Numbered from the stretch's first letter, positions 33,136-42,195 are shown. The stretch: DNA of 64,000 nt from VBOC01 sp964512655 (GCA_964512655.1 CAZEJT010000014.1:1-64000); one strand, 5' to 3'. The notes: generated by a model not told the origin, from the sequence alone. A program made the numbers and translations.

Positions 33136-34428
33136 ATGAAAAACGTCAGGTTCAAGGGATTACTGCTGTTGATTATCGCTGTGAGCATGGCTCCCGCGAC
33201 CGCGTTATCTCAAGAGCCATTCTGGCGACGGACAAATCTTGCAGCGGACTTCAGCTTGAACCTCAGCGCAGACAACCTTGGAAATGTCTTTGCCTGCACG
33301 ACGGCGGGCCCTTTTCGGACGAGAGACGGTGGAATTACCTGGGATCCGATTGATTCAGGTCTAGGGAATTGTGGGGATCAACTCATAACGTATATGATTG
33401 CGGATCCGAGTGGAGCTCTCATGGCGTGGAACTGGTACGGATTGCTGACGCGATCTTCGAATCAAGGAGAGACCTGGTCGGTGATCAATCATAGCGATCT
33501 GTATCGGATAGATGCTGCACTCTTCTACAACGGTCATCTCTATGCAGGTGGCTCTCTAGATTGTTGTCCCGATTGCGCAAATGCCTTTTACTCTCCATCG
33601 GCCGCTGCGATTCAATCACCCGACAGTGGCACTACCTGGACGACCCTCTATTCAATCGACCCTCCGGATTGCGGAACAAATGTCACATCCGTCCTCCGCG
33701 ACCGGGCGGGATCCCTCTTCATGGGTGTACGGGGGCGGGGCCTCTTTCGATCGATGGACGACGGTACGCACTGGGAACAATCAGGGTCGATGACGTTCAA
33801 AACGATCCGTTCTCTCGGTCTTGATTCATCAAACGGAATATTGGCCGGGACGGATCAAGGCATATTCCGGTCGCACGACAATGGGATTAGATGGAATCGG
33901 ATTGGCTTAGATACCGTTACAATTCTTTCAATGTTGGTTGACCCCGCCGGTACAATCTACGCCGGGTCAAACGGAAACGGAGTATTCCGTTCGCAAACTA
34001 ACGGGAGAATTTGGGAATCGGTCAGTTCAGGATTGACCGAGTTCGTCATCAGCTCGATGGCAATCACTACAGATGGCGTTCTGTTCGCTGCCGCCTACGG
34101 AGGCGGGGTCTACCGTAGCCTGGGGTCGGTGACAGGAGTTGTCACAGCCAATGGGCATTTGCCGGTCGAATATGAACTCGACCAGAATATTCCTAATCCC
34201 TTTAACCCGACTACTTCTATTGCGTTTAGCATTCCGGTGCCGACTCACGTACGTATTCAAGTCTTCACAGTGCTCGGTCAGAGACTGCAAACCTTGGTAG
34301 ATGAGTACAAACAGCCCGGCAAGTATCGGGTCACGTGGGATGCGGCGAATCTGCCAAGCGGATTCTATCTTTATCAGCTGACAGCGGGGGATTTCGTGAA
34401 AACCAGGAAGGCGGTTGTGCTCAGATGA
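33136..34428 (+). CDS. T9SS-secreted sialidase-like beta-propeller protein
   Basis: A 430-residue protein. The signal peptide ends ATALSQ. The passenger is a BNR/VPS10-type propeller with repeated Asp-box-like motifs: FRTRDGGITWDPI, RSSNQGETWSVI, QSPDSGTTWTTL, RSMDDGTHWEQS, RSHDNGIRWNRI. The catalytic arginine triad of true sialidases is not evident, so this is probably a binding or structural propeller. The C-terminal T9SS domain is complete (LDQNIPNPFNPTTSIAFSI, VRIQVFTVLGQRLQTL, SGFYLYQLTAG, TRKAVVLR). It follows the previous secreted protein by 18 bases and probably shares its transcript. Confidence 0.85.
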   Translation: MKNVRFKGLLLLIIAVSMAPATALSQEPFWRRTNLAADFSLNLSADNLGNVFACTTAGPFRTRDGGITWDPIDSGLGNCGDQLITYMIADPSGALMAWNWYGLLTRSSNQGETWSVINHSDLYRIDAALFYNGHLYAGGSLDCCPDCANAFYSPSAAAIQSPDSGTTWTTLYSIDPPDCGTNVTSVLRDRAGSLFMGVRGRGLFRSMDDGTHWEQSGSMTFKTIRSLGLDSSNGILAGTDQGIFRSHDNGIRWNRIGLDTVTILSMLVDPAGTIYAGSNGNGVFRSQTNGRIWESVSSGLTEFVISSMAITTDGVLFAAAYGGGVYRSLGSVTGVVTANGHLPVEYELDQNIPNPFNPTTSIAFSIPVPTHVRIQVFTVLGQRLQTLVDEYKQPGKYRVTWDAANLPSGFYLYQLTAGDFVKTRKAVVLR

Positions 34429-34512
34429 ACTTGAACGATATTACAGACATTAAACTTCGATAGTATGATGACGCGGGCTCCAGCCCGAGCTCGTTCAACC
34501 GCTCCCCAACTC

Positions 34513-35832
34513 CTACGACCAGAACTTGAACAAATCTTCCTCCTTTTCCCGCGCTCTTAACACCTCAAATTCCTCGCCTCCCCCGTAGTAGCCGATGACC
34601 TTGGGCATCTGCCTGCTGTTGTACCGGGACCACATGCTGAGCGTGTAGGCGCCGATGTCATGCACAAGGATATAATCACCTTCCTCGACGGCAGGCAGGG
34701 CTAAGTCTCTTCCGATCACGTCGCCCGAAAAGCAAAGCGGTCCGGCAACCATGTATCTGTTTGCGTCCTGCCCTGTCTTCACCCTGCCGGTTCTGTCAAC
34801 GACCGTGATCTCGTGATGCCAGTCGTCAGGGTTCAGGCACTTCCGGACCAGAAGGTCCGCTCCCACGTGGGTCATAATGATGTTGTGATCACGTTCTCTC
34901 TTCACATACTCAACCCTTGACGCGGCCCAGCCGGCATTGGCGTGCAGATATCGTCCGAATTCTGTCATCAATCTGAACTCGCCGGAGAACAGGACCCCGA
35001 CCTTATCCCTCAACAGACCGGCATACTCTTGCATAGAGATTGCATCACTATCGTGACGATAGGAAACGGGCAATCCCCCTCCGATGTCCACTACCTCGAC
35101 GCCCGCACGTCCGGCTCCATGCCTCAACATGCTGTTAACGCGAGTGGCTACACCGACAACTCTTTTGATCCCCTCTCCCAGCAGCTCGACCGGATATCCC
35201 TGGGATCCGATGTGGACATGAATCCCCTTCAACCAATCATATCGGGAGTAGCATTCAAGAATCTCCTCCCGGTGGGCATCCAGAGGTATCCCAAACTTTG
35301 AAATCCGGCCTGCGACCCCGGTAGATCGTATCCTTCCCTCTGCCACCTGTGGATTAATCCGCAGACCAATCAAGCTCGTGGATGTGATAACCTTAAGCAG
35401 CGCATCAATCCTTTTCAATTCGGCGAAGGAATCAACATTCAGGGAGACACCGAGCCTCAACGCATGCTCAAGCTCTTTCATTGTTTTCGCCGGTGAATCG
35501 AATACGATCTTAGAGGGGGGAAATCCGGCTCTTTCCGCGAGGTACAACTCGGGAAGGCTTGCTACCTCCACCCCCAGACCGGATTCAAGAGTTTTCAAGA
35601 GAAGAGCGGTGAGGGGATTCGCTTTTAGAGCAACGGTATGAAGGGTGGAATCCGGGAAGACCGCCTTAAGCTCGGTGATCCTCTCCGATAAGAAGGACAA
35701 ATCGTGGAACACAATGTCCGTGTCGTCCTCATCAATCAGTCCGTCTTCGCGGAGTGCGGCACTGAACGTGCTGCTCACTTCCTCCGTTCTGATCCAGGGC
35801 CTTGACGGCCGTTCGCTGTGGGTTCTGCTCAC
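34513..35832 (-). CDS. PLP-dependent decarboxylase, Orn/DAP/Arg family (fold type III)
   Basis: The 439-residue protein matches group IV decarboxylases. VALKANPLTALLLKTL carries the PLP lysine near residue 70, followed by GVEVASLPELYLA, GLRINPQVAEG, GIHVHIGSQGYP, VVDIGGGLPVSY (glycine-rich phosphate loop), FGRYLHANAGW, and the C-terminal LCFSGDVIGRDLALP and GAYTLSMWSRYN active-site loops contributed across the dimer. It is not the lysA of this genome (that is at 62.7 kb), so another substrate is likely. It is divergently transcribed from an ornithine-cyclodeaminase-family gene. Its GTG start at 35832 would be only about eight bases from the predicted transcription start. Confidence 0.88.
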   Translation of the reverse strand: MSRTHSERPSRPWIRTEEVSSTFSAALREDGLIDEDDTDIVFHDLSFLSERITELKAVFPDSTLHTVALKANPLTALLLKTLESGLGVEVASLPELYLAERAGFPPSKIVFDSPAKTMKELEHALRLGVSLNVDSFAELKRIDALLKVITSTSLIGLRINPQVAEGRIRSTGVAGRISKFGIPLDAHREEILECYSRYDWLKGIHVHIGSQGYPVELLGEGIKRVVGVATRVNSMLRHGAGRAGVEVVDIGGGLPVSYRHDSDAISMQEYAGLLRDKVGVLFSGEFRLMTEFGRYLHANAGWAASRVEYVKRERDHNIIMTHVGADLLVRKCLNPDDWHHEITVVDRTGRVKTGQDANRYMVAGPLCFSGDVIGRDLALPAVEEGDYILVHDIGAYTLSMWSRYNSRQMPKVIGYYGGGEEFEVLRAREKEEDLFKFWS

Positions 35833-35846
35833 GTCGATTGCGACAG

Positions 35847-35875
35847 AATATACAAATCGCAGGAGCAGTTCACAA
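35847..35875 (-). promoter_or_regulatory. Predicted promoter for the decarboxylase
   Basis: On the minus strand TTGTGA (35875-35870) and TATATT (35852-35847) lie 17 bases apart. The short distance to GTG 35832 means either a nearly leaderless message or a start further downstream. Confidence 0.5.
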
Positions 35876-35953
35876 TGAATGCGATCGACTTTCTACTGAT
35901 GTGGAATCACACTCCGCGGATTCCTATATTTCGCGTGCAGGTACTTCTCGATC

Positions 35954-36919
35954 ATGAATCCCTTTTACATCGGCAAGGACGAAGTAGCAAAAGCTCTTCC
36001 CATCCAGACATGCATCGATCTGATGCGTGAGGCGCTGAGCGCTCTCTCCGCCGGTCGGGCTCTTCAGCCACTCAGATCAATACTCTGGCTCCCCGATAGA
36101 ACCGGAGGTATGGGAATGATGCCCGCGTGGGCCGCAGATCCAAAGCGGCTCGGAATTAAAGTAATCAGCGTTTTTCCCGAGAATCGAAAATCCGGCCTGA
36201 GTTCACATCAAGGGTTTGTCCTCCTCTTCGAAAGTGAGAATGGCAAGCCATTGGCGATTGTCGATGCCGATGAAATCACTGCGATACGGACAGCCGCAGT
36301 CAGCGGTCTGGCCACAAAACTGCTCTCACGAGAGGTTCCCTCAACTCTCGCGATGCTCGGCTCCGGAATTCAGGCCTGGCAGCATGTCGATTCGATGGTT
36401 TGTGTACGCAAGATAGAGTCAGTGCGGGTCTGGAGCCGCGATCATGAACACGCCGAAGAACTCGCGGGACATGTTCGGAGAAAACACAAGATCCCTGCCG
36501 ATGCGGTAAACAACTCCAAAGAAGCCGTCGTAGATGCCGATATTATTTGCACCACTACCGGCTCGTCAACGCCCGTGGTCCTTGGTGAGTGGATAAAGGA
36601 GGGGGCTCACATCAATGCGGTTGGATCTTGCATCCCACGAGCGAGGGAATTCGACACCGATGCGGTACTCAAATCAAAGTTGTACACCGACAGATATGAA
36701 TCCTTGTTCAAAGAAGCGGGCGATTTTATCATCCCGAAAAACGAGGGTGCAATCACCGAAAATCACGTGCGGGGAGAATTGGGAGAAGTTATTCTGGGAT
36801 CAAAACGCGGGCGCGAAAGTGACGCGGAAATCACGATGTTCAAATCACTCGGAATCGGCATTGAGGACGTATACGCCGCGGACTACGTGTACAAGACTGT
36901 CACTCGGCAGACGAGTTGA
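35954..36919 (+). CDS. Ornithine cyclodeaminase / mu-crystallin family protein
   Basis: This 321-residue protein has the family's two-domain layout. The substrate domain contains MGMMPAWAADPKRLGIKVISVFPEN with the Arg/Lys pair, and GKPLAIVDADEITAIRTAAVSGLAT is the family signature. The Rossmann part is LAMLGSGIQAWQHVDSM (G-x-G-x-x-A/x), ICTTTGSSTPVVLGEWIKEGAHINAVGSC. Members include ornithine cyclodeaminase, alanine dehydrogenase, SbnB-like and iminosuccinate reductase (BhcD) enzymes and EutC-type proteins, so the reaction is open. It is followed three bases later by a threonine-dehydratase-like gene, which points to a joint pathway. Confidence 0.88.
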   Translation: MNPFYIGKDEVAKALPIQTCIDLMREALSALSAGRALQPLRSILWLPDRTGGMGMMPAWAADPKRLGIKVISVFPENRKSGLSSHQGFVLLFESENGKPLAIVDADEITAIRTAAVSGLATKLLSREVPSTLAMLGSGIQAWQHVDSMVCVRKIESVRVWSRDHEHAEELAGHVRRKHKIPADAVNNSKEAVVDADIICTTTGSSTPVVLGEWIKEGAHINAVGSCIPRAREFDTDAVLKSKLYTDRYESLFKEAGDFIIPKNEGAITENHVRGELGEVILGSKRGRESDAEITMFKSLGIGIEDVYAADYVYKTVTRQTS

Positions 36920-36922
36920 ATC

Positions 36923-37897
36923 GTGGCATCACCTCCTGCCTTACCTGTCCCCTTCCCCCTCTCCGAAATACGAGCCGCCGGGGAGCGCATCAAAGGAAAA
37001 GCAATCCGCACGCCTCTCATCCGGCTATATCATGAAAGCTTTCCGGGGGAACTCTATCTCAAACTCGAAAATCTGCAACCCATCGGATCGTTCAAGATCA
37101 GGGGCGCAAGCAGCGCCATGGCAGTCGCGAGCCGGGAGATGCTTTCGAGGGGAGTCTACACCGCCAGCGCCGGAAACATGGCGCAGGGTGCGGCATGGGT
37201 CGCGAGGATGATGGGAATACCCTGCACGGTCATAGTCCCTGACCATGCTCCTCTGACGAAACTCGACGCGATCACTCGATTGGGCGGCACCTACGTCAAG
37301 CTCCCCTTCGATCAATGGTGGCAGGTCCTTTCGACCCGTGAATACGAGGGGATGAAGGGGTTGTTCGTTCACCCTGTGAGCGATCCCCCCGTCATTGCGG
37401 GTAACGGAACCATCGGCCTGGAAATACTTGAAGACCTCCCGGACGCGGATAGCATCATTGTGCCGTATGGTGGCGGGGGATTGACTTCGGGGATCGGCTC
37501 GGCAATCAAAGCCCTGAAGCCGGACACGAAGGTATTCTGTTCTGAGACGTCCACGGCCGCTCCCCTCTCCAAGTCCCTGGCGGCGGGGAGCCCTCAAAAG
37601 ATTGATTACAAGCCGAGCTTCATCGACGGCATTGGAGGCTCAGCAGTCCTAACGGAAATGTGGCCCCTCGTGCGATCACTCGTGACCGATTCGATTGTCG
37701 TTACTCCGGAAGAAATTGCGAAGGCGATAAAACTGCTCGTGCAGCGGACCAGGATTGTGGCCGAGGGGGCGGGCGGTTCTTCAGTGGCGGCCGCGTTGAC
37801 GGGGAAGGCGGGTCACGGAAAGATAGTCTGCATCATTTCAGGTGGAAACATTGACGCGGAGAAGATTGCAAAGATTCTGCTGGACCAGGTACCGTAA
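36923..37897 (+). CDS. Threonine/serine dehydratase-like PLP enzyme (fold type II)
   Basis: The 324-residue protein resembles single-domain threonine dehydratases, serine racemases and hydroxyaspartate dehydratases. LKLENLQPIGSFKIRGASSA carries the PLP lysine near residue 56 in the S-F-K-x-R-G motif, TASAGNMAQGAAW the substrate loop (SxGNxxQG), IIVPYGGGGLTSGI the tetraglycine phosphate loop, and VCIISGGNIDAEKI the C-terminal serine/glycine motif. No regulatory ACT domain is present. The start is a GTG three bases after the previous stop. EutB and BhcB belong to this family and pair with OCD-family partners, as here. Confidence 0.9.
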   Translation: MASPPALPVPFPLSEIRAAGERIKGKAIRTPLIRLYHESFPGELYLKLENLQPIGSFKIRGASSAMAVASREMLSRGVYTASAGNMAQGAAWVARMMGIPCTVIVPDHAPLTKLDAITRLGGTYVKLPFDQWWQVLSTREYEGMKGLFVHPVSDPPVIAGNGTIGLEILEDLPDADSIIVPYGGGGLTSGIGSAIKALKPDTKVFCSETSTAAPLSKSLAAGSPQKIDYKPSFIDGIGGSAVLTEMWPLVRSLVTDSIVVTPEEIAKAIKLLVQRTRIVAEGAGGSSVAAALTGKAGHGKIVCIISGGNIDAEKIAKILLDQVP

Positions 37898-38114
37898 TCT
37901 GTTAGCGGGCCGGACCAGAATCATCCACCCCCACCCATCACTACCTTCTCTGGGAATACTTTACCCGCTTTCCTGACCGACGAACCTCCGGTCTATCCTC
38001 GTCGAGATTAAATTTCTTTAATGAGGTGAATATCCTGTCGCTACGCGGATATTTCCGCCCGACAATGCATATATTGTGTTGCACTCCCGCCCTGCATTCC
38101 TAAAGGAATTCACA

Positions 38115-38957
38115 ATGACCTTCTCAGAGCGTTGCGCTACCGTACTCGCCGCCGCGATTATCCTGTCAATTGTAATCCTGGCCTCTTTGGTTTCAGGCTG
38201 CATGACAGAGCCCTCTGGTCCCGTGCCCTTCTCCAGACCGATGGTCAATCTGGCGGTGTCATTTTCAGAGTCCGGATCAACTGGATTAACGAAATCCGCC
38301 ACCGATCTTTTCGCCGATTCCTTGCACATCGATAGCGCGGTGGTGGTGTTTTCCAGGATTCAGTTCCTTCCCCATCCGGATAGCGTGCGCATCGACTCAG
38401 GCGACGACGAGCATGATTCCGATGACGGCGAATCCGACGGCCGAGGTGACAGCCTCACATTTAAAGGGCCGTTTGTGGTGCATGTTCGCGATACTGTGGG
38501 CATCTCCTTCGCCAGCAGGGAATTACCTGCCGGAGTCTATACCGCGATACGATTTAAAATCCATCGACTGATTCCGGGTGAGCACTTCGAGGATAGTGAC
38601 GAGCACAATCACCATGGCCATGCCTTCCTGGTGGATTCGACGATCGGCAGTTCGAGCATCACCGTATGGGGTTCGATCCACAAGAATGGCGAGTGGACCC
38701 CGTTCACGTTCAGGTTCGACGGAGAATTTGAATTCAAAGTCAGGGGGAACTTCGTTGTTCCAACATCAACGCACACCGTCAACTTCGCCTTGCATATCGA
38801 CATGGGCAAGTGGTTCAAGAATCCGACTGATGGATCGCTTCTTGATCCGACCGATACATCTCATGAGAATCTCGTATTGTTCAGACGGGCGATCCGCGCA
38901 GCATTCAATAGCTGTACAGGCGGACATGACCGCGGCGATGGCCACCCGGATGACTGA
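38115..38957 (+). CDS. Putative lipoprotein with acidic/histidine-rich segments
   Basis: A 280-residue exported protein. The lipobox VSGC (Cys29) follows a hydrophobic leader. It resembles DUF4382-type lipoproteins: LHIDSAVVVFSRIQFLP, LPAGVYTAIRFKI and a beta-sandwich body. Three low-complexity segments stand out: DSGDDEHDSDDGESDGRGD near residue 98, EHFEDSDEHNHHGHAF near 155 and a C-terminal GGHDRGDGHPDD. They could bind divalent metal ions, which is inference. ATG 38115 has AAAGGA at a good distance and is preferred to an upstream in-frame ATG. An intrinsic terminator follows. Confidence 0.7.
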   Translation: MTFSERCATVLAAAIILSIVILASLVSGCMTEPSGPVPFSRPMVNLAVSFSESGSTGLTKSATDLFADSLHIDSAVVVFSRIQFLPHPDSVRIDSGDDEHDSDDGESDGRGDSLTFKGPFVVHVRDTVGISFASRELPAGVYTAIRFKIHRLIPGEHFEDSDEHNHHGHAFLVDSTIGSSSITVWGSIHKNGEWTPFTFRFDGEFEFKVRGNFVVPTSTHTVNFALHIDMGKWFKNPTDGSLLDPTDTSHENLVLFRRAIRAAFNSCTGGHDRGDGHPDD

Positions 38958-38986
38958 CGAGTAGCGCAAATACGCTCCTTGTACGC

Positions 38987-39019
38987 AAAGCCCGTGCCGG
39001 TCTCGGCACGGGCTTTTTG
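38987..39019 (+). terminator. Intrinsic terminator between lipoprotein and dps
   Basis: AAAGCCCGTGCC (38987-38998) and GGCACGGGCTTT (39005-39016) form a perfect stem around six bases, followed by further T residues. It can serve both convergent genes, with the better T run on the plus strand. Confidence 0.92.
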
Positions 39020-39039
39020 TTTACGTAAGCATCTCCCGA

Positions 39040-39513
39040 CTATTTCAAGTGCGCACGAAGCATCCAAGCAGTCTTTTCATGCTTCTCGATCAGGTTGGTT
39101 ATGAAATCGCTCGTGCCCGCGTCGTGGAGTTTGTCTGCCAGGCGGCCGACCTCTCCCCGGATTTCCATGACGATGCTTTCATGGTCGGAGAGCAATTCCT
39201 TGATGTAGTCCTCGCTTCCGTTACTCTTCAGCGAGTCCTCGGCCAGGTGGGTCAGTTTCAGGAATTCGTTGAGGGATGACGGGGCATAGTGGCCGAGTGT
39301 GCGGATCCGCTCCGCCACATCGTCGATGATCTCATCGAGTTGCTCGTAGAGCCCCTCGAAGAATAGATGCATAGCGTGAAAGTCGGGTCCTTCCACGTTC
39401 CAGTGCGCGTTGCGCGTCTTGGTGTAAAGAACATACTCGTCTGCCAAAAGCGTGTTCAGAAAGTTCGCGACTTTCGCGCGCTCCTCCTTCTTGATTCCAA
39501 TCGACGGATCCAT
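39040..39513 (-). CDS. dps: Dps-family ferritin-like DNA-protection protein
   Basis: Dps stores iron using hydrogen peroxide and protects DNA. The 157-residue protein has the family's four-helix pattern and ferroxidase motif NAHWNVEGPDFHAMHLFFEGLYEQ-type sequence (His near 36 and 47; the ligand region continues LDEIIDDVAERI), ending with a helix EKHEKTAWMLRAHLK. Length is typical. AGGAGG about eight bases before the ATG is a strong ribosome binding site. Its upstream region abuts the truncated tRNA-Arg copy, so island insertion may have replaced its original promoter region. Confidence 0.92.
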   Translation of the reverse strand: MDPSIGIKKEERAKVANFLNTLLADEYVLYTKTRNAHWNVEGPDFHAMHLFFEGLYEQLDEIIDDVAERIRTLGHYAPSSLNEFLKLTHLAEDSLKSNGSEDYIKELLSDHESIVMEIRGEVGRLADKLHDAGTSDFITNLIEKHEKTAWMLRAHLK

Positions 39514-39553
39514 TGCTTAATCCTCCTATTCGGTGAAATCGGTTAGTGGTGTG

Positions 39554-39588
39554 GTGACCCCGGCGCGAATCGAACGCGCAACCCTCAG
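39554..39588 (-). pseudogene. Truncated tRNA-Arg 3' end (att-like copy)
   Basis: These 35 bases are identical to 44262-44296, the 3' end of the intact tRNA-Arg (T arm, acceptor 3' strand and half of the anticodon stem). The 5' half of a tRNA is missing: beyond 39588 the sequence cannot form the anticodon or D arms. A 3'-terminal tRNA duplicate in the same orientation, 4.7 kb from the intact gene, is the classical footprint of a tRNA-targeting integrative element. Confidence 0.85.
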
Positions 39589-39726
39589 TTTGGAGGGATG
39601 GGGGAGTGATCAAATGGTTCGGGCCTCCGGAGTTCTTGGGAACATTCCCGCGCCGATTCAAGCGGGGGTGTTCGTAAAATGTAAGCAGTTCTGTCGCCCG
39701 GATCACTCCGTGAGTTAACACTCCCG

Positions 39727-40236
39727 GTGATTGATGAATGTGAATTGATAGGTCGAGTACATGAATCCTCGAACAAGCCCCCCTCCACAACAAAAACTGC
39801 CTTCAATCTAATCATTCGTCGCTAGAGTTGCAATCGCATCTCACTGTATAGAGCCAGCAGGGAACCTGATACATTTCACCAATGCAAATGAGAGACGGGT
39901 TCCTGTTTGACTTTACCCTTTTGATAATCGTTCCACTGCCGTCTCACCCAGACTGATCCGGCACCAGCACTTTCTTTACACTTACAATTGCAGCAGGTTC
40001 TTCGGCATCCACGGGCGCAGCTGTTTGCCTTCTGAATCGCGACCTACCAAAGCTTAAGCGGGGGAACCATAACGCTACACCCGAGCAGGCACGAATTCTC
40101 TCTGTCGACTTGATTTTCCGGTGTCCGTTCTGTAACATTCGGCATCACGGGAAGCCGAACTCTCTTGGAGATGCCCACAAGTCTTCCAAGCAAAGGGGTC
40201 GCACATGAGGTCCTACATGCGGTTTTGGAATTACTG
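39727..40236. other. Non-coding left part of the island
   Basis: No gene is supported here. The sequence is of moderate GC with scattered short A/T-rich runs, and some of it must hold the promoter of the transglutaminase-like gene. I see no clear -35/-10 pair or intrinsic terminator. Confidence 0.45.
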
Positions 40237-42195
40237 ATGCTTTGCTCCGGGAGGAAATTTCTGCCACAGCTCCTTTTTAGCCTCGCGAGTTGGATTTTCA
40301 TTCCCGGAACGGCGCACGCCCAACCCGACTGGCTCAAACGAGACATACAGAATTCGGTCGCTGCCAGCGTCGCTCCGGAGGCCAGCGCGATTATTCTGAC
40401 TGATGAGAGAGAGGTCAGGCTTTCAGCGGATAACCGAGCCCGTTCCCGAATTCGGTATGCGGTCAAGATCTTGAATTCTACCGGGGAGGGATACGCGGTC
40501 CTCTCCCAATCCGTGACACCAACCCACAAAGTCGAAAATCTCAAGGGGTGGTTGGTGTCTGTGGAAGGGGGGACCAAGGACCTGTCTGATGAGGACGTCG
40601 TGGAAGTCGCCGGCGGCGGGAATGGAATAACCTATGGCGATGCTCGAGTGCTTATGGCGCGGTTCCCCCTCATACGATCGGGTGATGTGGCTGCATATGA
40701 GTACACTCTTGAGGAGAACGATCTGACAAGCTTGTTCCAGAGCTTTGAGTTTCAGGTACAACAACCCGTAATGCATGCTCAACTCTCTCTCACTCTGCCG
40801 GACGGATGGAAGGTCCATAAATCGGAGTGGCGAATGGGAGAGTGCGCATTTGAACAGAAAGACAATCTGTACACGTGGACCGCTACAACACTACCACTGC
40901 AGCCCGAAGAGCCCTTGATGCCTTCATGGCATTTTCTCTCGCGACGCATCGAATTGACGTGTTACAGTCCATCTCAGAATCCAGGCAATCAATTCAGCGA
41001 TTGGAGATCAGTCAGCACGTGGTACGCCGATCTCACTGCACCCGCAGCCACGCCGGATGACGCGATTACCAAACAGACGCAGAACCTGATCGGAGGACTC
41101 GCAACTCCCTTTGATCGGCTTGAACAGATCGCTAAGTTCGTCCGAGATGACATCCGCTACGTCGGGATCGAAATTGGTAAGGAGCGATGGCAGCCGCGGC
41201 CGGCATCCACGACCCTTTACAACCGCTACGGTGATTGCAAGGACAAGACTGCGCTCATGCGCGCAATGCTGCGAGCTGCAAACATCCCCTCCGTTGCTGT
41301 TCTTGCAAATTCGGAATACGCGGTCGAGCGTGGGTTACCGACACCGTTCCAATTCAATCACTGCATCATCGGGCTCGCATTGAAAGATATGCCCAACGCA
41401 AGGCCTCTGAACGATGCCTGCTCGGGAGGATGGATATTTTTTGACCCAACCGATCCATCGACCCGCCTTGGAAGCCTTCCCACGTATCTAAGGGGGGCGA
41501 CAGTTTTGCTCGCGGCACCCGCGCTCGATTCAATCGTAGTGACTTTACCTCAAGGACAACCGGAAGACAACCTGCGACGCTATCTGGTTAATGCAACACT
41601 CTCCGCAGACGGTTCAATAAGTTCAAGCATCACGGTGAAGTATTATGGAAACCTCGCGCTCGAGTCAGCGCATGAAGCGCGCACGATTCCAAAAAATAAG
41701 ATAGTCGAAGCATGGCAGACCCGTCTTGCGACAGTCATACCTTCCCCGACCATCACCGGATACTCGCAGGGTTCTGCCGGAGATTCCTCCTGGGAGACCT
41801 TTCAGCTGGAAGCATCGCATTATCTGACCCAAGCCGGTTCCCTCGAGGTGTTCAAGCCAGACTTTCTACATCCTGCAGAACCACCCGCTTTGACTAAATC
41901 GACCCGTGCTCATCCGATTTGGCTCAGCGATGCCAGGAGAACCGAAACAGATATTTCGTGGCATCTGCCTGCAGGGTGGAAGATTGAGACCACTCCCGAT
42001 CCAATCCAGGCCCACTGCGACGCAGGCAGCCTCGAGTGTCGGGTCACGACCAACGCCGCGACCGTACACTATCACTCCGTGGAACAATATGAAGGCCGAC
42101 TCTTAGCGCGGGAGCAGTATGAACTTGCCCGGTCATTCAGCAACGATCTGAGTGCGATGCGTATGCTCAGCGTTCTCCTTCAGAAACCGCAATAA
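40237..42195 (+). CDS. DUF3857 plus transglutaminase-like protein
   Basis: The product has about 652 residues. The signal peptide (MLCSGRKFLPQLLFSLASWI...GTAHA) is followed by a DUF3857 beta domain (about 50-230) and a transglutaminase/protease-like domain (about 270-400). The catalytic triad is visible: NRYGDCKDKTALMRAMLR (Cys), PFQFNHCIIGL (His) and WIFFDPTDPSTRLG (Asp). A C-terminal DUF2569-like beta region follows. It is secreted or periplasmic. Its biological substrate is unknown; family members are common in Bacteroidota. In-frame alternatives at TTG 40165 and ATG 40171 are less likely because they would put a long polar stretch before the signal peptide. The next gene is a paralogue lacking the triad. 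Confidence 0.88.
   Translation: MLCSGRKFLPQLLFSLASWIFIPGTAHAQPDWLKRDIQNSVAASVAPEASAIILTDEREVRLSADNRARSRIRYAVKILNSTGEGYAVLSQSVTPTHKVENLKGWLVSVEGGTKDLSDEDVVEVAGGGNGITYGDARVLMARFPLIRSGDVAAYEYTLEENDLTSLFQSFEFQVQQPVMHAQLSLTLPDGWKVHKSEWRMGECAFEQKDNLYTWTATTLPLQPEEPLMPSWHFLSRRIELTCYSPSQNPGNQFSDWRSVSTWYADLTAPAATPDDAITKQTQNLIGGLATPFDRLEQIAKFVRDDIRYVGIEIGKERWQPRPASTTLYNRYGDCKDKTALMRAMLRAANIPSVAVLANSEYAVERGLPTPFQFNHCIIGLALKDMPNARPLNDACSGGWIFFDPTDPSTRLGSLPTYLRGATVLLAAPALDSIVVTLPQGQPEDNLRRYLVNATLSADGSISSSITVKYYGNLALESAHEARTIPKNKIVEAWQTRLATVIPSPTITGYSQGSAGDSSWETFQLEASHYLTQAGSLEVFKPDFLHPAEPPALTKSTRAHPIWLSDARRTETDISWHLPAGWKIETTPDPIQAHCDAGSLECRVTTNAATVHYHSVEQYEGRLLAREQYELARSFSNDLSAMRMLSVLLQKPQ

Noticed and set aside
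33136..34428. True sialidase (exo-alpha-sialidase) activity
   Set aside because: Asp-box motifs are present but the arginine triad and catalytic Tyr/Glu pair were not found; the same applies to the protein at 55173-56597.
34513..35832. Second lysA (diaminopimelate decarboxylase)
   Set aside because: The active-site motifs differ from the lysA at 62.7 kb and the neighbours are OCD and dehydratase genes, so only the family is assigned.
39549..39600. A second functional tRNA-Arg or another tRNA at the left island end
   Set aside because: Only the T arm, 3' acceptor strand and part of the anticodon stem are present. No matching 5' acceptor or D arm can be built from the neighbouring bases.
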